From the NCBI GenBank assembly GCA_963704995.1, contig CAVPIM010000009.1:1512660-1576659 (forward strand): a DNA stretch of 64,000 nt, in the 5' to 3' direction. Below the pieces are notes generated by a model. That model searched no databases. It saw nothing but the letters and a program-made list of their open reading frames with translations, and was not told where the DNA came from. Made by a program: the position numbers and the translations under genes. Shown one piece after another: positions 41,800 to 50,635 of the stretch (positions are counted from its first letter, which is position 1; each line of letters begins with the position of its first letter). This DNA is from RYN-230 sp963704995. Its GTDB lineage: Bacteria > Actinomycetota > Actinomycetes > Streptosporangiales > Streptosporangiaceae.

Positions 41800-42306
41800 A
41801 TGCGTATCAGGGCTGCTTCCGCGCTGGAGCTGCCGTCGCTGCAGGACATCGAGCGGGCCGCCGGGGAGGCCTTCCGCGGCATCGGCATGCCCGAGATCGC
41901 CGACGACGAGCCGTTCTCGCTGGACGAGCTGACCGCGTACCGGCAGGCCGGGCGGGCCTGGGTCGCGGTCGGCCAGAACGGGCGCCTGGTCGCCTACCTC
42001 GTGGCCGACCTGGTGGACGGCAACCTGCACGTGGAGCAGGTGTCGGTGCACCCGGACAGCGCGCACCGCGGGGTGGGCCGGGCGATGCTGGAGCACGCCG
42101 CGGGCCGGGCGGCCGCGGGCGGTCGGCCGGCGCTCACCCTGACCACGTTCAGCGAGGTGCCCTGGAACGCGCCCTACTACGAGCGGTGCGGGTTCCGCCG
42201 CCTGGCCGAGGCGGAGATCACGCCCGGGCTGCGGGCGGTCCGGCAGCGGGAGGCCGAGCACGGGCTGGACCGCTGGCCCCGCGTGTGCATGCGCCGCGAC
42301 CTGTGA
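41800..42306 (+). CDS. GNAT family N-acetyltransferase
   Basis: 168 residues from ATG 41800. The acetyl-CoA binding segment is VEQVSVHPDSAHRGVGRAML (R-G-V-G-R corresponding to Q/RxxGxG/A), followed by LTTFSEVPWNAPYYERCGFR, typical of GNATs acting on small amines or toxins. The substrate is unknown. It lies after the deleted DppA-like gene by 106 bp with no clear link. Confidence 0.9.
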   Translation: MRIRAASALELPSLQDIERAAGEAFRGIGMPEIADDEPFSLDELTAYRQAGRAWVAVGQNGRLVAYLVADLVDGNLHVEQVSVHPDSAHRGVGRAMLEHAAGRAAAGGRPALTLTTFSEVPWNAPYYERCGFRRLAEAEITPGLRAVRQREAEHGLDRWPRVCMRRDL

Positions 42307-42336
42307 CCCGCCCGGCCCGCGCCCGGCCCGGGGAAC

Positions 42337-43272
42337 TCAGGCGAGCTGGGGGATGACCTCGGCGGCCAGCCGCTCCATCTGCTCCGCCTCGCCGAACAAC
42401 GGGTTGAGCAGGATCAGGTCGGCGCCGGCCGCCGCGATCTGGGCCAGCTCCGCGGCCACGTCGCCCGCCCGGCCGGCCACCCCGACCCGCTCGATGCCCT
42501 TCATCCCGAAGTACCCGTAGAGCTCGTTGAGCGCGTCGCCGGTGCGCCGCCGCGCCCGGTCCGGGTCGTCGTCCACGCTGAGGTAGACCCGCTTGGCCAC
42601 CCGGAAGGTGGCCGGATCCCGGCCCTGTTCCGCGAGGGCCTCCCGGACGACGCGGGCCTGCGCGATGAAGTCCTCCGTGGTCGTGGAGCCCGCGCCCATG
42701 AACCCGTCGGCCAGCCGCACCGCCCGGCGCAGCGCGCCGGGGTGGCTGCCGCCGAACCAGACCGGCGGGTGCGGCTTCTGGAACGGCTTGGGTTCCATGG
42801 CCGCGCCGTGCGCCTGCCAGAACCGCCCGTCGAAGTCCACCCGGTCCTGCGTCCACATCGCCCGCATCAGCTCCAGCCCCTCGGTGAACCGGGACACGAA
42901 GTGCTGCCCGTCCACGCCGAACGCGGAGAACATGCGGAACCCGCCGCCAGTGCCGACGCCCACCTCGACCCGGCCGCGGCTGAGCTGGTCCAGCGAGCTG
43001 ATGCTCTTGGCCAGGTGCAGCGGGCTGTGCAGCGGGGTAACGAAGACCGCGCAGCCCAGCCGGAGCCGCTGCGTGCACGCCGCGGCGTAGCTGAGCGTCT
43101 CCACCGGGCCCAGATGAGGCATGGAGCCCAGCACCTGCTCGCCGGTCCAGCCGCTGCGGAACCCGAGTTCCTCGGCCCGGCCCAGGTAGGACCGGAAACC
43201 GGCCGGATCGAAGGTGCCGTCCGGGACGAACTGGGGGATAGAAATCGCGAACTCGGGGCGGCCGGTGGTCAC
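42337..43272 (-). CDS. LLM class F420-dependent-type oxidoreductase
   Basis: 311 residues from GTG 43272. Luciferase-like fold: FAISIPQFVPDG, the LGFRSGWTGEQVLG loop, TQRLRLGCAVFVTPLHSP, SRGRVEVGVGTGGG and PPVWFGGSHPGALRRAVRLADG, then a C-terminal LILLNPLFGEAEQME. In actinomycetes this subgroup usually uses coenzyme F420 rather than FMN. It is unrelated in position to the sulfur operon. The substrate cannot be told. Confidence 0.87.
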   Translation of the reverse strand: MTTGRPEFAISIPQFVPDGTFDPAGFRSYLGRAEELGFRSGWTGEQVLGSMPHLGPVETLSYAAACTQRLRLGCAVFVTPLHSPLHLAKSISSLDQLSRGRVEVGVGTGGGFRMFSAFGVDGQHFVSRFTEGLELMRAMWTQDRVDFDGRFWQAHGAAMEPKPFQKPHPPVWFGGSHPGALRRAVRLADGFMGAGSTTTEDFIAQARVVREALAEQGRDPATFRVAKRVYLSVDDDPDRARRRTGDALNELYGYFGMKGIERVGVAGRAGDVAAELAQIAAAGADLILLNPLFGEAEQMERLAAEVIPQLA

Positions 43273-43410
43273 AGTGGATCGTATCCGGGACCGTCCGCGG
43301 GCGGGCCGGATCCCGGCTCCGGGCCCCGCGGATCCGGCGCTCCATGCACTATTCTGGAGGGTATTCCGGCCCCACCCCGGTGTCCGCACGGCCAGCGAGG
43401 AGCGTTCCCC

Positions 43411-43449
43411 ATGCTGTCTGACGCGGCCGCCGCCATCCGGGGCGAGTAG
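43411..43449 (+). CDS. 12-codon leader ORF upstream of the SpoIIE phosphatase
   Basis: ATG 43411 has a good Shine-Dalgarno GAGGAG at 43397-43402, eight bases away, and encodes MLSDAAAAIRGE followed by TAG at 43447-43449. The next base begins the phosphatase ATG. The phosphatase start itself has only a G-rich stretch inside the leader ORF as ribosome-binding site, so reinitiation or coupling is likely. It may equally be a small unannotated regulator of initiation. Confidence 0.55.
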   Translation: MLSDAAAAIRGE

Positions 43450-44655
43450 ATGCTGGCCCTGGTGCGGGGACGGTCAGCCGCCCGCACGGTTCGCTGGCCC
43501 GCAGGCTGGCCCGCCCCGCCCTGGCTGGCCCGGTACTGGCTGGGCCTGTGTGCCCTGCCCGCCGTGGCGGCCCTGATCACCCTGGCCACGGCCAGCGCGC
43601 CGGACGGGCAGCTGCTGCTGCCGCTGCTGGCGGTGCCGCCGGCCCTGGCCGGCATCGGCGCGGCGACCCCGCGCCGCCCGCTGGCCTACGGGGCCGTGAT
43701 GCTGGTGGCCGCGATCGCGGCCGCCCCGTTCACCACGACCCCGGAACTGCCCGCCGCCACCACCGTGTCGGTGCTGGTCGTGACCGTCCTCAGCGCGTCA
43801 GGCGGGGCCCGGGGCGGGCAGCAGGACCAGCGGCTGGCCGACGTTACCTCGGTGGCCGAGGCGGCCCAGCGCGCCCTGCTGCGCCCGCTGCCCCGCCAGG
43901 TCGGCCCGCTCGAACTGGGGGTTGTGTACCTGGCCGCGGCGGCCGAGGCGCGGGTCGGCGGCGACCTGTACGAGGTCACCCGGACCCAGTTCGGCATCCG
44001 CCTGATCGTGGGCGACGTCCGGGGCAAAGGGCTGGACGCGGTCGAGATCGCCGCGGACGTCCTGGGGGTGTTCCGCGAGGTCGCGCACGAGGTGTACACG
44101 CTAGCCGAGGTGGCCAGGCGGATCGACGCGAGCCTGGCCCGCCGCCCCGCGGCGCCGCTGGAGGAGTTCGTCACCGCCGTGCTGGCCGAGATCGACCCGG
44201 CCGCCGGCCGTCTGACCGTCTACAACTGCGGTCATCCCCCGCCCCTGGTGGTGAGCCCGGGGGCGAGCGACGGGACCGGCGGGACGCGGCCGCCGCAGGT
44301 CATCACGGTGGACGTGCCCGCGCCGGCCCTGCCGCTGCGGCTGATGGGGCTCGGCGGCACCTCCGGCGCGGAACGCACCGTGCCGCTGCAGCCCGGTGAC
44401 GCCCTGCTGCTCTACACCGACGGTGTCACCGAGGCCCGGGACGCGCGCCGGGAGTTCTACCCGCTGGAGGAACGGGTCGCCGCGCTGGCCGCCCAGGCCG
44501 GCGGCCCGGACGGGGACCTGCTGGACCGGCTGCGCGACGACCTGGTGCGGCATGTCGGCGCTCCGCTCGATGACGACGCGGCGCTGCTGCTGGCCCGGGT
44601 CACCGGCGCGTGGGACGGCCAGGCCGCGGAACTCTCCCCGGCGCCCGCCCTTTAG
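43450..44655 (+). CDS. PP2C/SpoIIE-type protein phosphatase, membrane-anchored
   Basis: 401 residues. Four N-terminal hydrophobic helices (around LGLCALPAVAALITLA, LLLPLLAVPPALAGIGA, YGAVMLVAAIAAAP and VSVLVVTVLSASGG) anchor a C-terminal PP2C domain of SpoIIE/RsbU type. Its metal-site motifs are VGGDLYEV, IVGDVRGKGLDA, LLLYTDGVTEARD and DDDAALLLARV. Such enzymes dephosphorylate anti-sigma-factor antagonists in actinomycetes; no partner gene is adjacent. It is translationally coupled to a 12-codon leader. Confidence 0.9.
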   Translation: MLALVRGRSAARTVRWPAGWPAPPWLARYWLGLCALPAVAALITLATASAPDGQLLLPLLAVPPALAGIGAATPRRPLAYGAVMLVAAIAAAPFTTTPELPAATTVSVLVVTVLSASGGARGGQQDQRLADVTSVAEAAQRALLRPLPRQVGPLELGVVYLAAAAEARVGGDLYEVTRTQFGIRLIVGDVRGKGLDAVEIAADVLGVFREVAHEVYTLAEVARRIDASLARRPAAPLEEFVTAVLAEIDPAAGRLTVYNCGHPPPLVVSPGASDGTGGTRPPQVITVDVPAPALPLRLMGLGGTSGAERTVPLQPGDALLLYTDGVTEARDARREFYPLEERVAALAAQAGGPDGDLLDRLRDDLVRHVGAPLDDDAALLLARVTGAWDGQAAELSPAPAL

Positions 44656-44677
44656 ATCCCGGGCCGCAGCGCAGCCC

Positions 44678-45634
44678 TTACCGGAAGTCGTTGATGCCTG
44701 CGCCGTCGTCCCGTTCCCAGCCATAGGCGGCCAGGTAGCCCCAGCAGTCGGGTTTGCTGCCGTCGGTGTCGGTGATGCCGTAGGCGTCGGCGAGCTGGCG
44801 AGCGGAGATGATCGTGCCAGCCCAGCGGTCAGCATGGTCGGCCCGGGCGAGCGCGACAATGCCCCTGGCGACGTAGGCGGGTGATTCGGAGATCGCGAAA
44901 CCGGGGGTCCTGGCACAGGCCTCGCGCCACGTTGCCTCGGTGACACCGAAGTTTTCCAGCATTCTTTCCGAGCGCAGCCAGCCCGGCGTCACGCCCACCG
45001 CGGTCACCGGATGGTCTTCCAGTTCGGCGGTGAGGCCTTTCACGATCCGCTCGACGTTGGCCTTCACCAGGTCGTAATAAAAGCCAACATTGCGGCGGAA
45101 CCCGGCGTTGGCCTGCGAGGTACCGTCCGTCATCTCCACCACCAGGCCGCGAGTGCCGTGCGCGGTGGCGGTGCGCAGCATCAGCGGGATCGCCGCATGG
45201 CTGGTGATCAGGTGGGTGTGCACGCCCATCTGCAGCATCCGCAGCCCGCCACGCCAGTCGTGCTCCCACAGCGGCTTGTCCCACTGCATGTACCGGTCGC
45301 CGCCAAAGATGTCGTTGACCAGCACGTCGAGACGCCCGTGCGCGCCGTCGATGCCCCCGACCAGAGCGTCAACCTGGCCGGGATCCTCGTGATCAACGAC
45401 ACTGACGGCGCCCGCCCCGCCTGCGGCGCGGATCAAGTCGCCGGTGTCCTCGATCGTCTCCGGCCTGCCGAGCTCCGAAGGACCAGCCGTCCTGCTGCTG
45501 CGGCCGGTCGCATAGACGAAGAACCCAGCCCGGGCCAGCTCGATGGCGATGGCCCGGCCCGCACCCCGGGTGGCCCCCGCCACCAGGGCAACGCGCCTGC
45601 GTTCTGCCTCATCCGCCACCAGATCAGTAAACAC
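44678..45634 (-). CDS. SDR family oxidoreductase
   Basis: 318 residues from ATG 45634. Nucleotide-binding motif VAGATRGAGRAIA (TGxxxGxG-like with Ala for the first Thr-Gly), ATGRSSR, VLVNDIFGG in place of the usual NNAG, VVEMTDG strand and the catalytic Tyr/Lys in FYYDLVKANVER. VTAVGVTPGWLRSE is the post-catalytic PG motif. It resembles the DHRS1-like SDR group. The NDIF variation in the NNAG block is a family trait of that group rather than a defect. Substrate unknown. It is convergent with the phosphatase gene (22 bp between stops). Confidence 0.87.
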   Translation of the reverse strand: MFTDLVADEAERRRVALVAGATRGAGRAIAIELARAGFFVYATGRSSRTAGPSELGRPETIEDTGDLIRAAGGAGAVSVVDHEDPGQVDALVGGIDGAHGRLDVLVNDIFGGDRYMQWDKPLWEHDWRGGLRMLQMGVHTHLITSHAAIPLMLRTATAHGTRGLVVEMTDGTSQANAGFRRNVGFYYDLVKANVERIVKGLTAELEDHPVTAVGVTPGWLRSERMLENFGVTEATWREACARTPGFAISESPAYVARGIVALARADHADRWAGTIISARQLADAYGITDTDGSKPDCWGYLAAYGWERDDGAGINDFR

Positions 45635-45679
45635 CCGAAGGGCCGGCGCCCGGCCTGCCCCGTACTCCCCGGAGCCGCG

Positions 45680-47221
45680 TCAGGGGGCGGCCTGGACGCT
45701 CGGCACGCTTGATCCGGGGCCGACGGTCGCGTCGAGCGAGGGTGCGGGCAGGGTGCTCGGGCTCAGCGTGCCGCCAGGCGTGGTCGGGGCAGGCGAGGTG
45801 GGCAGCGACGTGGTCGGCGTCGGGGTGGGGGGGCTCGTCGTGGGCGTGGGCTTGGGCGGGTCTGTCGTCGGCGTGGGGGTCGGGGAGCCCGGCGCGGTGG
45901 GCGTGCCGCTGGGCGAGCCCGGCGTGGATGAGGGCGTCGGCGACGCAGATGGGTGGTGCGCGGACCGGGACGGCTGCGGGGTGGCGGCCACCTGCGCCAC
46001 GTTCGCCTGGCCGCCGCCTCCGGCGGTGTGCGTGGCCGCGACCGGGCTCTGCCGGGGCAGGACGCTCGGCGCGGCACTCCGCGTGGCCGCCGGGGAAGCC
46101 ACGACCGGCAGGTCATCCTGGACCGGCCTGGGCAGGGTGGACAGCGTCCAGGCGATGAACGCGGCCGCCGCCAGCCCGGTGGCGGCCAGGGCCCCGCGGC
46201 CCGCCAGGCTGGTCCTGCGCCGCGGCCGGCGGGGCGGCTGCCACCGGGGGAGGCTGTCCCGCCGGGGAGGCCGGGACCAGCCGGACGGCGGCGGGACGGC
46301 GGCACGAGGCCCGGCCTCCGCCAGCGCCGCGGCCGCCCTAGCACCCTCCGCCCCGGGGACCGCCAGCGAACCCCCGGCCATGCCGGGCCAGCTGAGCGTC
46401 TGCGGGCTGGACAGGAGGACCCGCAGGTGCTCAGCCCGCAGCGCGACATCCCAGGCGGACAGCGGGCGGGCGGCCGGATCCTGGCGGGTCAGCTCCATGA
46501 CCAGCGCAGCCACCCCGGGTGGCACGGACGGCGGCAGCGCGGGTATGCCCTGGTCGAGGTGCGCGAGGGCCACGACCAGAGGCTCGCCCGCGAACGGGAC
46601 ATGCCCGGTCAGGCACTGATGTGCCACCACGCCGAGCGAGTACAGGTCGGTCGCGGGCGACGCCGGCGCCCCGGTCGTCCGCTCCGGCGCCAGGTAAGCC
46701 GGGGTCCCGATCAGCATCCCGGGCTGGGTGACCTGAGTTTCCCCGTCCGCGTGGGCGATCCCGAAGTCGGTGATCTTGACCAGGCCGTCCGACCTGACCA
46801 GCAGGTTTCCTGGCTTGATGTCACGGTGGACCAGGCCGGCCCGGTGCGCGGCGGCCAGCCCCCGGGCCGCCTGGGCGACCACGTCCATCGTGTCCTCGGG
46901 CGGGAGCGGCCCCTCGTCCAGCATCCGGGTCAGCGAGAGCCCGTCCACGAGCTCCATCACCAGGTAGCCCGGCTCGGGGGCTACGGCTTCCCCGTAGTCG
47001 AAGACCTGGGCGATGTTCGGGTGCGACAGCGAGCCCGCGTAGTGAGCCTCGGCCCGGAACCGGGCCAGGCCTTCCTCGTCACCGGCTTGTTCCGGCCGCA
47101 CCACCTTGATGGCTACCGGGCGGTCGATAGCCAGGTCGGTGCCACGCCAGACTTCACCCATCCCACCGGTCGCGATATGCACATCGAGCCGGTACCGCCC
47201 CCGAAGCACAAGCCCAGGCAT
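45680..47221 (-). CDS. Membrane serine/threonine protein kinase
   Basis: 513 residues from ATG 47221 (upstream in-frame starts have weaker sites). The kinase domain, about 5-265, has the Gly loop ATGGMGEVWRG, VAIKVVRPE Lys, catalytic HRDIKPGN, DFGIAH and APERTTG, so it should be active. One transmembrane helix follows (GALAATGLAAAAFIAWTL), then about 130 residues very rich in Thr, Pro and Ser, probably outside the membrane. There are no PASTA repeats. It resembles actinobacterial Pkn kinases with unstructured sensor tails. It is divergent from the peptide-transport operon, and a kinase/transporter link is only positional. Confidence 0.92.
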   Translation of the reverse strand: MPGLVLRGRYRLDVHIATGGMGEVWRGTDLAIDRPVAIKVVRPEQAGDEEGLARFRAEAHYAGSLSHPNIAQVFDYGEAVAPEPGYLVMELVDGLSLTRMLDEGPLPPEDTMDVVAQAARGLAAAHRAGLVHRDIKPGNLLVRSDGLVKITDFGIAHADGETQVTQPGMLIGTPAYLAPERTTGAPASPATDLYSLGVVAHQCLTGHVPFAGEPLVVALAHLDQGIPALPPSVPPGVAALVMELTRQDPAARPLSAWDVALRAEHLRVLLSSPQTLSWPGMAGGSLAVPGAEGARAAAALAEAGPRAAVPPPSGWSRPPRRDSLPRWQPPRRPRRRTSLAGRGALAATGLAAAAFIAWTLSTLPRPVQDDLPVVASPAATRSAAPSVLPRQSPVAATHTAGGGGQANVAQVAATPQPSRSAHHPSASPTPSSTPGSPSGTPTAPGSPTPTPTTDPPKPTPTTSPPTPTPTTSLPTSPAPTTPGGTLSPSTLPAPSLDATVGPGSSVPSVQAAP

Positions 47222-47580
47222 CCCCACACTCTGGGAGCTACCCGCCCAGGTGATGATCACTCGTTACGGAACGGCACCGAAAGCACTTCGTTAGGTCACG
47301 TCGCGGCGGCGGTTGGCGCCTGGTGTGACGGAGCGAGGCTGGGGGTCCACCACTGTTGGGGCGCACCTGCGGCTCGGGCCGCACGCTGGGCATTGGTCGG
47401 GGCCCGGCTGGCATCGTGGCCAGCCGGGCCCCGGATCTCCCCGGCACATCGATAGCAATTTGTGATCGCATCGGGCGTTATATGGCGGTTCAATAGGGCT
47501 CACCTCAGGCCCGCTAGCCAGGGGTTATGGCATGCTGCGGGTCCCGCTGCATGAAGTTGCCTATGAAGGAGGCGGCCGCG
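47222..47580. other. 359-bp region between the kinase and the peptide transporter
   Basis: It holds the kinase promoter and the leader region of the peptide-transport operon. The clear structure is the hairpin at 47399-47432. A lower-GC patch (about 47450-47500) with TTGTGA and TATATG hexamers could contain a promoter, but their spacing is poor. I see no supportable gene. Confidence 0.5.
47399..47432. terminator. Terminator-like hairpin in a divergent intergenic region
   Basis: A perfect 14-bp stem (47399-47412 with 47419-47432) with a 6-base loop. No annotated gene ends here, so it is unexplained: it could end a small RNA, attenuate the transport operon, or insulate the divergent promoters. 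Confidence 0.55.
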
Positions 47581-47670
47581 ATGGCTCGACCGCACACAGC
47601 TCAGGCACCCAAACTGAAACCCGGTATGCGGGCCAACCGGACGACAGCACGATTGCGAGTGAGCCGATGA
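47581..47670 (+). CDS. 29-codon upstream ORF coupled to the peptide-binding protein
   Basis: ATG 47581 has the best ribosome-binding site of the region, AAGGAGG at 47566-47572 with 8-base spacing. It encodes 29 residues, Arg-rich and without Cys (MARPHTAQAPKLKPG at its start). Its TGA overlaps the binding protein's ATG (ATGA at 47667-47670). The binding-protein start has little Shine-Dalgarno sequence of its own, so this ORF probably drives its translation by coupling. A regulatory leader peptide is possible. Confidence 0.6.
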   Translation: MARPHTAQAPKLKPGMRANRTTARLRVSR

Positions 47671-49538
47671 GCCTCTCGCGTCGCGGGACGGCATTGGCCG
47701 TGGGCGCGCTCGCCGCGGCCATGGGCCTGGCCGCCTGCTCCAAGGCCGCCCCGAGCGGCACTGTGACCTCCACGACCGGCGCGTTCGGCGCGGTGCCGGC
47801 GGCCAGCGGCACGCCGCACGCCGGCACGATCACCTGGGCGGAGGCGCCCGGCACCGCGCCGACCTGGATCTTCCCGGTGACGCCCGGTGCCAACTTCTCG
47901 ACCGGCACGATCAACACCTTCCAGTACTTGATGTGGCGGCCGCTGTACTGGTACGGCAACGGGGTCAGGCCGGTCGTGGTGCCGTCCATGAGCCTGGCCG
48001 ACCCGCCGGTGTACTCCAATGGCGACACGACCGTAACGGTCCACATGAAGACGAACTACCGGTGGTCGGACGGCCAGCCCCTGACCGCCAAGGACGCCCT
48101 GTTCTACCTCGACATGGTGCGGGCCGCCGTGCAGGAGAGCGGAGCGAACTGGGGGCCGTACACCCCACACGTCGGCATACCGGACCAGGTGGTCAGCGCC
48201 AGCGCGCCGAACGCCACGACGCTGGTGATCCACCTGGACAAGGCGGTCAACCCGGCCTGGTTCACCGCCAACGCGATGTACGACATCCAGCCGATGCCGG
48301 CGCACGCCTGGGCCAAGGCCTCGGCGAACGGGTCGGCCCTGGACTTCACCAACCCGGCCAACGCGAAGAAGATCTACGACTTCCTGGCCAAGCAGTCCGG
48401 CTCCACCGGCACCTATGCGAGCAACCCGCTGTGGCAGGTCGTGGACGGGCCGTACCGGCTGACCGCCTTCAACAACACCACCGGCGGGTACACCTTGGCG
48501 CCGAACCCAAAGTACGGCGGCCCGAAGTCCAAGGTTGTGCCAACCTTGCAGGCGGTCCCGTACACCTCCGACACCGCCGAGTTCAACGCGGTGCTGTCGC
48601 ACAGCATCGACCTCGGGTACATGCCGCTGAACGACGTGCCGCAGCTGGGCGCGGTCAAGGCGGCGGGGTACCACGTCTTCGGCTACCCCGGCTGGGGATT
48701 CGCCTACGCGAACTACAACTTCGCCGACAAGACCGGCGACTTCAACAACATCATCAACCAGCTCTACATCCGGCAGGCCCTGGCGCACCTGGAGAACCAG
48801 GAGGGCTACATCAAGGCCTTCTTCCACGGCGCCGGGGGCCTCGCGTACGGACCGATTCCCTCGGTGCCCACCTCGCCGTACACCCCCGCGAACGCGCTGA
48901 AAAACCCCTACCCCTACAGCCTTGCCACGGCGGCCAGCCTGCTGAAGTCGCACGGCTGGCACGTGGTGCCTGGCGGCGCCAGCACCTGCGCGAAGCCGGG
49001 CACCGGCCCGGGTGAGTGCGGTGCCGGGATCCCGGCCGGGACCAAGATCTCGTTCAACGTGCTCTACGCCAGCGACCCGGTCATCTTCGGCGAGCAGGTG
49101 ACCGCGTGGGCCTCGGATGCCAAGAAGGTCGGCATCAACATCAAGTTGGAAAGCGGCACGTTCAACCATGTCATCACCGTGGCCGACGACCCAGGCTCGC
49201 CGAAGACCCTCAACGACTGGGCGGTGGCGGTCTACGGCGGCTTCACCGATCCCTACTACCCGACCACCCTGGGCATCTTCAGCAGCGGAGGGTCCCTCAA
49301 CGGCGGTTTTTACAGCAACTCCCAGGCGGACAAGCTGATCCACGCGTCGGTCACCAGCAATAACCCCGACGCCGTCAAGACCGAGGCGTCCTACCTCACC
49401 CAGCAGCAGCCCAGCCTGTTCCAGCCCAACTACGACTTCATCACCGTGTGGAAGAACAACGTCTCCGGCCAGCCGGCCGCGATCGAGGCGACAACCCAGT
49501 ACTTCCTCAACCCGGAGTTGATGTACCTGACCAAATAG
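47667..49538 (+). CDS. Oligopeptide ABC transporter substrate-binding lipoprotein (family 5)
   Basis: 623 residues. Lipoprotein signal with lipobox ending LAAC (Cys23). Family 5 (DppA/OppA-like) landmarks: VHMKTNYRWSDGQPLTAKD, FNAVLSHSIDLGYM, and RQALAHLENQEGYI. It binds peptides or peptide-like solutes outside the membrane. ATG 47667 lies at the correct distance before the signal peptide; upstream in-frame starts would bury the signal. It heads the operon with two permeases and a fused ATPase. It is large for the family (usually 520-560), with Asn/Thr-rich insertions. Confidence 0.92.
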   Translation: MSLSRRGTALAVGALAAAMGLAACSKAAPSGTVTSTTGAFGAVPAASGTPHAGTITWAEAPGTAPTWIFPVTPGANFSTGTINTFQYLMWRPLYWYGNGVRPVVVPSMSLADPPVYSNGDTTVTVHMKTNYRWSDGQPLTAKDALFYLDMVRAAVQESGANWGPYTPHVGIPDQVVSASAPNATTLVIHLDKAVNPAWFTANAMYDIQPMPAHAWAKASANGSALDFTNPANAKKIYDFLAKQSGSTGTYASNPLWQVVDGPYRLTAFNNTTGGYTLAPNPKYGGPKSKVVPTLQAVPYTSDTAEFNAVLSHSIDLGYMPLNDVPQLGAVKAAGYHVFGYPGWGFAYANYNFADKTGDFNNIINQLYIRQALAHLENQEGYIKAFFHGAGGLAYGPIPSVPTSPYTPANALKNPYPYSLATAASLLKSHGWHVVPGGASTCAKPGTGPGECGAGIPAGTKISFNVLYASDPVIFGEQVTAWASDAKKVGINIKLESGTFNHVITVADDPGSPKTLNDWAVAVYGGFTDPYYPTTLGIFSSGGSLNGGFYSNSQADKLIHASVTSNNPDAVKTEASYLTQQQPSLFQPNYDFITVWKNNVSGQPAAIEATTQYFLNPELMYLTK

Positions 49539-49670
49539 CCCGACCGTGTCGGCGCCACATCCCGGCACGGATATGAGCCTGGACGCCCCGTCCCCGATGG
49601 CACCGTGGGTACGGGGGCTCCTGGCCAGGCATGTGACGCACGGCGCGTCACCCGAGCAGAGGCATGAGAT

Positions 49671-50618
49671 GTGACGGCATACCTGATCCGCCGGACGCTG
49701 ACGGCGGTCGTGGTGCTCTTCGGCGTCTCCATCTTCATTTTCTTCATGCTGCACGTGATCTACCCCACGCCAGCCATCGACGTGCTCGGCCCGCACGCGA
49801 ACAAGTTCTCCATCGCGCAGTGGAACGAGCAGCACGGCTTCAACGAGCCGTGGATCGAGCAGTACCTGCGCTACCTCAACCAGTTGCTGCACGGGAACCT
49901 CGGCTACTCCTACAAGCTGAACCAGAGCGTGGCCGCGCTGTTCCAGGAGCGCTGGCTGCGCAGCGCCTACCTGTCCGGCATCACGCTGCTTCTCTCGGTG
50001 CTGATCGCCATCCCGCTCGGCATCTACCAGGCGATCCGGCGGAACACGGCCGGCGACGCCGTGGTGACCACGGGCGCGTTCGTCACCTACGCGATGCCCG
50101 ACTTCTTCCTCTACCTGATCGCCATCCAGCTGTTCGCGATCGCCATCCCGATATTCAGCTACGAGGGCCCGCAGACCACCTCGATGATCTCGATCATCTT
50201 CGACTGGCGCGCGATGACGCTGCCGATCGTCTGCCTCACCCTGCTGGAGCTGGCCGGTTACTCCCGGTACATGCGGTCGGCGGCGATCGACACGCTGGCC
50301 CACGACTACATCAAGGCTGCCCGGGCCAAGGGGCTGCCGGAGCGGCTGGTCCTGTGGCGGCACCTGGTCCGCAATGCCTTCCTGCCGATGATCACCCTGA
50401 TCGGCCTGTCGATCCCGGCATTGCTGGCCGGCAACCTGGTCTGTGAGGCGGTCTTCAATTTCCCCGGCCTCGGGCTGCTCTTCTACGACGCGCTCGGCAC
50501 CGCCGACTACCCCATCCTGCTCGCCTACACGCTGGTGGGCGCCGCCCTGGTCGTCGTGGGAAACTTCGCCGCCGACATCGCCTTGACGGTCGCCGATCCG
50601 CGGATCCGGCTCGTCTGA
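49671..50618 (+). CDS. Oligopeptide ABC transporter permease (DppB/OppB type)
   Basis: 315 residues from GTG 49671. The first helix TAYLIRRTLTAVVVLFGVSIF and the N-terminal half with WIEQYLRYLNQLLHGNLGYS are typical of DppB. The EAA-like loop is DYIKAARAKGLPERLVLWRH, which docks the ATPase. Six helices. It forms half of the channel with the next gene, 17 bp downstream. A 132-bp gap from the binding protein stop may contain a secondary processing or promoter site, but nothing definite is seen. Confidence 0.93.
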   Translation: MTAYLIRRTLTAVVVLFGVSIFIFFMLHVIYPTPAIDVLGPHANKFSIAQWNEQHGFNEPWIEQYLRYLNQLLHGNLGYSYKLNQSVAALFQERWLRSAYLSGITLLLSVLIAIPLGIYQAIRRNTAGDAVVTTGAFVTYAMPDFFLYLIAIQLFAIAIPIFSYEGPQTTSMISIIFDWRAMTLPIVCLTLLELAGYSRYMRSAAIDTLAHDYIKAARAKGLPERLVLWRHLVRNAFLPMITLIGLSIPALLAGNLVCEAVFNFPGLGLLFYDALGTADYPILLAYTLVGAALVVVGNFAADIALTVADPRIRLV

Positions 50619-50635
50619 CTGGTCCAGGAGATCTT

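Noticed and set aside
47601..50363. 920-codon open frame on the minus strand across the peptide-transport genes
   Set aside because: It is antisense to clearly homologous transporter genes and lacks any recognisable motif.
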